From: JAHFUI01 sp041485905
GTDB lineage: Bacteria; Acidobacteriota; Vicinamibacteria; Vicinamibacterales; CAVVIG01
DNA: 9,994 bases
Reading direction: 5' to 3'
NCBI GenBank assembly: GCA_041485905.1
Contig: JBGPKK010000172.1
Coordinates: forward strand, 1 to 9,994
Below the pieces are notes generated by a model. The model saw only the letters and a program-made list of their open reading frames with translations. It searched no databases and was not told the origin of the DNA. Position 1 is the first letter of the stretch, and the number at the start of each line of letters is the position of its first letter. Both the position numbers and the translations under genes were made by a program. This document shows, in pieces, positions 5,914-9,994 of the stretch.

Positions 5914-6810
5914 ATGGTGAACCTCTCCGGCGTTCTCGCCCCGATCCCGACTCCCTTCGATGAGCACGACGAGATCGACCTGGGCCGGCTGCGCGCCGCT
6001 CTCGCGCGTTGGCTGACAACGCCGCTTGCCGGCTTCGTGATTCTCGGCTCAACGGGCGAAGCGGCGCTCGTGGACGAGGACGAATCGGACCTGGTGGTCG
6101 CCGCCGCACGCGAGATCGTGCCGGCCTCCCGCACGTTCATCGTCGGCACCGGACGCGAATCGACCCGCGCCACGGTTGCCGCAGCGGCACGCGCCGCCGC
6201 GCTCGGCGCGGACGGCGTGCTCGTGCGGACGCCTGGATTTTTCAAGCCGCAGATGACCGCGGACGTATTCGTCCGTCATTACACCGCTGTCGCCGACGCG
6301 TCGCCGGTTCCCGTTCTGCTCTACAACTTCACGGCGGTCACCGGCGTCACGCTGCCGGTCGAGGCCGTGGCTACGCTGGCGCGTCATCCGAACATCATCG
6401 GGATGAAGGAGTCGGGAGGCGATGTGCTGCGCATCGGCGATCTGGTCGCGGCTGGGCCCGACTCGTTCGCGGTGCTCGCCGGATCGCCGTCCACGTTCCA
6501 CGCCTCGCTCTGTGCCGGTGCGGTCGGCGGCATTCTGGCGATCAGCTCCGTTGTGCCCGAGGCGTGCGTGAGGCTGTTCGAGTTGACGAAGACCGGTCGT
6601 CAGGAAGAGGCGCGCGCGCTGCAGCAGCAGCTTCTGCCGATCGCGAAGCTGCTCGGATCGACCTACGGTGTCCCCGGACTTAAGGCGGCGCTGAAGCTGG
6701 CGGGTTACGATGTCGGGTTGCCGCGGGCGCCTCTCGTCCCGCTCGACGAGACGGCGGTGTCGGAACTGGCGCACGCGCTTTCATCTTTTGAGGAGACCAT
6801 TGCTTCCTGA
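5914..6810 (+). CDS. DapA-superfamily lyase, probable 4-hydroxy-2-oxoglutarate aldolase (HOGA1-like)
   Basis: 298 residues, the usual length of the class I (Schiff-base) DHDPS/NAL superfamily. Visible active-site elements: GSTGEAALV (45-53), Tyr137 in LLYNF, and Schiff-base Lys165 in IIGMKESGGD. The region VEAVATLARHPNIIGMKESG (149-168), GRESTRATV (80-88), and GVPGLKAALKLAGY near the C-terminus resemble human HOGA1 as I remember it. The Arg that true dihydrodipicolinate synthases carry five residues after the Tyr is Val142 here, arguing against a lysine-biosynthesis role. The predicted reaction is cleavage of 4-hydroxy-2-oxoglutarate to pyruvate and glyoxylate in the cytosol. The next gene, a glyoxylate-type aminotransferase overlapping by 11 nt, supports this. 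No clear Shine-Dalgarno; GTG 5917 is an alternative start. Other keto-acid aldolases of the family remain possible. Confidence 0.85.
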   Translation: MVNLSGVLAPIPTPFDEHDEIDLGRLRAALARWLTTPLAGFVILGSTGEAALVDEDESDLVVAAAREIVPASRTFIVGTGRESTRATVAAAARAAALGADGVLVRTPGFFKPQMTADVFVRHYTAVADASPVPVLLYNFTAVTGVTLPVEAVATLARHPNIIGMKESGGDVLRIGDLVAAGPDSFAVLAGSPSTFHASLCAGAVGGILAISSVVPEACVRLFELTKTGRQEEARALQQQLLPIAKLLGSTYGVPGLKAALKLAGYDVGLPRAPLVPLDETAVSELAHALSSFEETIAS

Positions 6811-7912
6811 CATCACTCGCATCCTGCTCGGTCCCGGACCGAGCCTCACCGCGCCGCGCGTCATGCGCGCGATGGCGACGCCGACCGTGAGCCACGTCGA
6901 TCCGCTCATGTTCGCTCTGCTGGACGATGTGCGAGGCCGATTGATGCGGCTGTTCCGTGCACCGGAAGGATCGCTGCCGCTCGCGATCTCGGGCACCGGC
7001 ACCGCCGGGATGGAGACCGTGGTCGCCAACCTCGTCGGCGACGGCACGCGCGTGCTGGTCGTCGTGACCGGCTACTTCGGCGATCGGCTCGCCCAGATGT
7101 GCGAACGGTACGGCGCGACAGTCCGTCGGCTCGACGTCGAGTGGGGCCGGGCCTGCGATCCCGACGCGTTGCGCGCGGCGCTCAAGACCGAGCGCGCGGA
7201 CGTGGTCGCGATGGTCCACGCGGAAACGTCCACAGGCGTGCTGAATCCCATTGCGCAGCTTGCGGCCATCGCTCGCGAACACGGCGCGCTGACGATTGTC
7301 GACGCGGTCACGTCGTTTGGCGGGCATCCGCTCGACATCGGCGCCTGGGGCATCGACGCCTGCTACAGCTGCACGCAGAAGTGCCTCGGCGCGCCCTCGG
7401 GCCTGGCGCCCGTCGTGTTTGGTCCGCGGGCGCTCGAGCATCGGGTCAAATGCCGCAGCTTCTACTTCGATCTCGGGCTTCTCGAGGACTATTGGGTCCG
7501 ACGCAAGTATCACCACACGATGTCGTCCACGCTCGTGTACGCGCTCGACGAGGCGCTGGCGATCGTCGAGGAAGAAGGTCTCGAGGCCCGCTGGGCCCGG
7601 CACGAGCGCAACCACCTCGCGTTTGTCGATGGTCTGAAAACGATGGGCATGTCGGTGCTGCCGCCCGAAGGTGAGCGGCTGTGGACGCTGAACGCCGTGC
7701 GCGTGCCCGAAGGCGTGGACGAAGCCGGCGTCCGCAAACACCTGCTCGAGGAGTTCAACATCGAGATCGGAGCCGGACTCGGTCCGCTCGCCGGAAAAAT
7801 CTGGCGCGTCGGCCTGATGGGCGCAAGCTCGGCGGCCCCGCTGATCGTCCTGTTGCTGGGCGCGCTGGACAAAGCGCTGGCGGTCCAGGGTCGGCGCCGC
7901 ACGATGGCCTGA
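6800..7912 (+). CDS. Alanine-glyoxylate aminotransferase family PLP enzyme (AGXT-like)
   Basis: 370 residues from a TTG start; AGGAG at 6791-6795 lies 4 nt upstream inside the aldolase gene, and no ATG fits the family N-terminus (MLPDITRILLGPGPSLTAPR). Class V aminotransferase features in order: LLGPGPS (9-15), SGTGTAGME (64-72), HAETSTGV (140-147), cofactor Asp168 in IVDAVTSFGG, PLP-lysine Lys194 in YSCTQKCLGAPSG, YHHTMSSTLVYAL in the second half, and IEIGAGLGPLAGKIWRVGLM near the C-terminus, a pattern shared with human AGT. It should transfer an amino group from alanine or serine to glyoxylate, forming glycine. It overlaps the aldolase by 11 nt, so co-translation and a shared pathway are likely. 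Serine-glyoxylate or ureidoglycine-glyoxylate transaminase are alternative activities. Confidence 0.93.
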   Translation: MLPDITRILLGPGPSLTAPRVMRAMATPTVSHVDPLMFALLDDVRGRLMRLFRAPEGSLPLAISGTGTAGMETVVANLVGDGTRVLVVVTGYFGDRLAQMCERYGATVRRLDVEWGRACDPDALRAALKTERADVVAMVHAETSTGVLNPIAQLAAIAREHGALTIVDAVTSFGGHPLDIGAWGIDACYSCTQKCLGAPSGLAPVVFGPRALEHRVKCRSFYFDLGLLEDYWVRRKYHHTMSSTLVYALDEALAIVEEEGLEARWARHERNHLAFVDGLKTMGMSVLPPEGERLWTLNAVRVPEGVDEAGVRKHLLEEFNIEIGAGLGPLAGKIWRVGLMGASSAAPLIVLLLGALDKALAVQGRRRTMA

Positions 7913-7935
7913 CAGTGTTTGCGAAACTACGGTAC

Positions 7936-7991
7936 GTAGGCCGGGCCTTATCAGGCCCGGCGTCCGGCGGGGCTGATAAGCCCCGCCCTAC
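7936..7991. repeat. Head-to-head REP-like doublet (BIME-like) with GTAG ends
   Basis: Two 26-nt units face each other with a GTCC spacer (7962-7965). The left unit is GTAG, stem GCCGGGCC (7940-7947), loop TTATCA, stem GGCCCGGC (7954-7961). The right unit, read on the minus strand, is GTAG, stem GGCGGGGC, loop TTATCA, stem GCCCCGCC. The units differ at four positions that form two base pairs (stem pairs 2 and 7, C-G versus G-C), so every change is compensated. A 5' GTAG plus hairpin is the signature of REP sequences mobilised by RAYT (TnpA-REP) transposases. A further short inverted repeat CTACG-GTA-CGTAG is at 7927-7939. No RAYT gene is in the window. Confidence 0.85.
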
Positions 7992-7992
7992 T

Positions 7993-9678
7993 ATGAAGGC
8001 AATAACCGTCGCGATCAGTCTGGCGATTCTGGCGGTGTCATCGCCCGCGATCGCGCAAAACGCGACCACTCCACAGACCGCTCGACAAACGCCGCCGCGC
8101 GACACGCAGCCGACGAGGCAAACCGGCACCGCCGTAATCCGTGGACGTGTGGTCGCCGCCGATACAAGCCGCCCGCTCCGGCGCGCGCAGATACGGCTGA
8201 CGGCACCTGAATTAGGCCGCGACAACGTCACGATGAGCACGGACGCCGACGGCCGCTACGAAATCACCGATCTGCCGGCCGGCCGCTACACGCTGCAGGT
8301 GTCGCGGAGCGGGTACCTGCCGCTTCGATACGGGCAGCGGCGTCCGCTCGAGCAGGGCACGCCGTTGCAGTTGCTCGATCGTCAGGTGATCGACAACGTC
8401 GACTTCGCGTTGCCGAAGAGTGGGCTGATCACCGGACGGATCACCGACGAGCTCGGCGACCCGATGGCCGGGGTCCTTGTGTCCGCGATGCGATCGATGT
8501 ATTTCGGCGGCCGTCGCCAGGTGGCGCCGGAGACGCTCGCCAGAACCGACGATGACGGCGAGTATCGGCTGATTGGTCTCACACCGGCGACCTACATGGT
8601 GCAGGCGAAAGCCGCGGACAAATGGACCGAGGGCGAAGGAGCCCGGGAAGAAACGTTCGGATACGCGCCGACCTATCTCCCTGGGACGACCAGCGCCGGC
8701 GACGCGAGACGCATCACGATCGGCGTCGGCCAGGAAGCGGGCAACGCCGACTTCGCGATGATTCCCGGCCGCGCCGCGAAGATAACGGGCACGGCGACCG
8801 ACTCGCACGGTCAGCCTGTCAAGAACGTCGCGCTCATTCAGGAGACGATGGGTCCCGGTGGCGGCTTGGTCGGAATCTCGGGCAACGCCGTCGTGGCGCC
8901 AGACGGGACCTTCACCGTCCGAAACGTGCCGCCGGGCGAATACAAACTGCAGGCAGCGGGATCTCAGGAACAGATCGTCCAGCCGATCGTCGTCGACGGC
9001 GTCGACATCGCGAACGTGGCGTTGACCACTTCGACGGGATGGTCGGTCTCGGGAAGAGTGGCGACCGAGAACGACGCCAGTCCAACATTTCCGCGCGCTC
9101 GCGCCAGAATCAGCTCGCGGTCGCTGGCCGGCATCAACGGGATGAGCATGCAGGACGGCATCCGCCCCAGCCAGATCATTAACGACGACTGGACGTTTGC
9201 CGTCAAAGGCATCGCAGGTCTGGCGCGGCTGGACGTGAGCCTGCCCGACGGGTGGAGTTTGAAGGCCGTGCGCCACGACGGGCGTGATATCGCCGACACG
9301 GCGATGGAGTTGAAGAGCGGGGAAGAGTTGTCGGGCGTTCAGGTGGTCTTGAGCAATCGCGTCACCAGCGTCACCGGTGATCTGCTCGACGAGAAAGGCG
9401 CGCCGCTGCCCGACGGGACCGTTATCGTCTTCGCCGCCGACTCGTCGAAGTGGTTCGACGGCTCACGCTTCGTGCAGGCCACACGGCCCGACCAGAAAGG
9501 GCGATATCAGATCAAGGGCCTGCCGGCTGGCGACTATCTGGCGATCGCCGTGGACTTTGTCGAACAAGGTGTGTGGAACGATCCTGAATACCTCGCGTCG
9601 ATCCGCGAGCACGCGCAGAAGATCACACTCGACGATGGCGGCGCCCAGGTGATTTCGCTGAAGCTGGTGATGCCATGA
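7993..9678 (+). CDS. Secreted protein of repeated carboxypeptidase-regulatory-like domains
   Basis: 561 residues. Signal peptide MKAITVAISLAILAVSSPAI, cut probably after AIA at residue 21, then a Thr/Gln/Pro-rich linker to about 45. Transthyretin-like beta-sandwich domains follow, each ending in a variant of D-G-x-Y-x-I-x-x-L-P-A-G-x-Y: DGRYEITDLPAGRYTL (86-101), DGEYRLIGLTPATYMV (188-203), DGTFTVRNVPPGEYKL (304-319), a degenerate one near 399-414, and KGRYQIKGLPAGDYLAI (502-518). No catalytic domain or membrane anchor is seen, so it is probably a periplasmic or exported structural or binding protein. The frame is open upstream to 7681 inside the aminotransferase, but the signal peptide sets the start at 7993. 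That ATG lies one base after the REP doublet and has no Shine-Dalgarno. A paralog follows. Confidence 0.88.
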   Translation: MKAITVAISLAILAVSSPAIAQNATTPQTARQTPPRDTQPTRQTGTAVIRGRVVAADTSRPLRRAQIRLTAPELGRDNVTMSTDADGRYEITDLPAGRYTLQVSRSGYLPLRYGQRRPLEQGTPLQLLDRQVIDNVDFALPKSGLITGRITDELGDPMAGVLVSAMRSMYFGGRRQVAPETLARTDDDGEYRLIGLTPATYMVQAKAADKWTEGEGAREETFGYAPTYLPGTTSAGDARRITIGVGQEAGNADFAMIPGRAAKITGTATDSHGQPVKNVALIQETMGPGGGLVGISGNAVVAPDGTFTVRNVPPGEYKLQAAGSQEQIVQPIVVDGVDIANVALTTSTGWSVSGRVATENDASPTFPRARARISSRSLAGINGMSMQDGIRPSQIINDDWTFAVKGIAGLARLDVSLPDGWSLKAVRHDGRDIADTAMELKSGEELSGVQVVLSNRVTSVTGDLLDEKGAPLPDGTVIVFAADSSKWFDGSRFVQATRPDQKGRYQIKGLPAGDYLAIAVDFVEQGVWNDPEYLASIREHAQKITLDDGGAQVISLKLVMP

Positions 9679-9682
9679 AGAA

Positions 9683-9731
9683 GTCTCAAGTCTGGAGGCT
9701 CAAGGCTCGCGCGATCAGATTTGCGACTTCA
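9683..9731 (+). repeat. Heptanucleotide array C (GKCTCAA / GTCTGGA)
   Basis: Four clear units at 9683-9710 (GTCTCAA, GTCTGGA, GGCTCAA, GGCTCGC), then decayed units starting with G at 9711, 9718 and 9725 (GCGATCA, GATTTGC, GACTTCA). The unit GTCTGGA is identical to one in the 3895 array. The array occupies the gap between the stop of the first beta-sandwich gene and the ATG at 9735 of its paralog, as array B does before the permease gene. Confidence 0.7.
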
Positions 9732-9734
9732 GAT

Positions 9735-9994
9735 ATGACGCTTCGTGTCCTTGTCGTGACGACGCTGGTGGCGGCGCCCGCGATCGTACAGGGGCAGGCG
9801 ACCGGCGCCGCACAGGACAAGGTACAAGCCGGCTCGGCCGTGATCCGCGGCCGCATCGTCGCCGCCGACACCGGCCGGCCGCTCCGCCGCGCGCAGGTGA
9901 CCCTCACCGCCCCGGAAATGACCGAGCGGCGGACGGCCAATACCAACGCCGACGGCCGCTACGAGCTCAAGGATCTGCCCGCCGGCCGATATAC
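9735..9994 (+). CDS. Second carboxypeptidase-regulatory-like secreted protein, cut by the window end
   Basis: 86 codons before the right edge. Signal peptide MTLRVLVVTTLVAAPAIVQG, a short linker, then the first beta-sandwich domain SAVIRGRIVAADTGRPLRRA ending in ADGRYELKDLPAGRY. It matches residues 46-100 of the preceding protein at 37 or more of about 54 aligned positions, so the two arose by tandem duplication. An in-frame ATG at 9675 overlaps the previous stop as ATGA and would add MKKSQVWRLKARAIRFATSD. I prefer 9735 because those 20 codons are mostly the heptanucleotide array and the signal peptide is compact from 9735, but coupling through ATGA remains possible. Domain count and C-terminus are unknown. 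Confidence 0.8.
   Translation, partial: MTLRVLVVTTLVAAPAIVQGQATGAAQDKVQAGSAVIRGRIVAADTGRPLRRAQVTLTAPEMTERRTANTNADGRYELKDLPAGRY

Noticed and set aside
5914..6810. Aldolase as lysine-pathway dihydrodipicolinate synthase (DapA)
   Set aside because: The substrate-binding Arg is replaced by Val142, no lysine-pathway neighbours are present, and the sequence resembles HOGA1 more closely.
7936..7991. REP doublet as a Rho-independent terminator
   Set aside because: Both stems are strong but neither is followed by a T-tract; the GTAG ends, shared loop and compensatory changes fit a REP pair better.

Overview
The window looks like chromosomal DNA of a high-GC, Gram-negative soil-type bacterium, most plausibly an Acidobacteriota member (Vicinamibacteria-like). 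The reasons are the GC-rich third codon positions, secreted proteins built from carboxypeptidase-regulatory-like (beta-sandwich) repeats in tandem paralogs, a peptide importer of the long-substrate-binding-lipoprotein type, and spacers filled with heptanucleotide repeats. The phylum is an inference; no rRNA or marker gene is present.

Layout. Left arm, minus strand: a small helix-turn-helix DNA-binding protein (1901 to 1596) lies upstream of a secreted subtilisin-family protease (1500 leftward to the window edge). The protease keeps its full catalytic set and ends in an unusual Ile-Ile-Trp-Ser-Ser-Ser tail encoded by in-frame DNA repeats. A 170-nt divergent spacer (1902-2071) separates this arm from a plus-strand operon.

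The plus-strand operon (2072-7912) holds a peptide/nickel-type ABC substrate-binding lipoprotein, two DppB/DppC-like permeases, a DapA-superfamily aldolase that most resembles eukaryotic 4-hydroxy-2-oxoglutarate aldolase (HOGA1), and a PLP enzyme resembling alanine-glyoxylate aminotransferase (AGXT). After the first spacer the genes are 7 nt and 5 nt apart, and the last pair overlaps by 11 nt. HOGA makes pyruvate plus glyoxylate and AGT turns glyoxylate into glycine, so the operon reads as import of peptide-like material followed by the last two steps of 4-hydroxyproline breakdown. No transporter ATPase gene is in view.

Right arm (7993 to the edge): two tandem, clearly paralogous secreted proteins of carboxypeptidase-regulatory-like domains; the second is cut by the window end.

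Non-coding structure is the least ordinary part. Three spacers carry heptanucleotide arrays with a shared G-N-C-T core (1565-1606, 3895-3966 as an inverted pair, and 9683-9731). A head-to-head REP-like doublet with 5' GTAG ends and compensatory stem changes (7936-7991) ends one base before the start codon of the next gene. Apart from the 170-nt divergent spacer, no other spacer exceeds about 100 nt.
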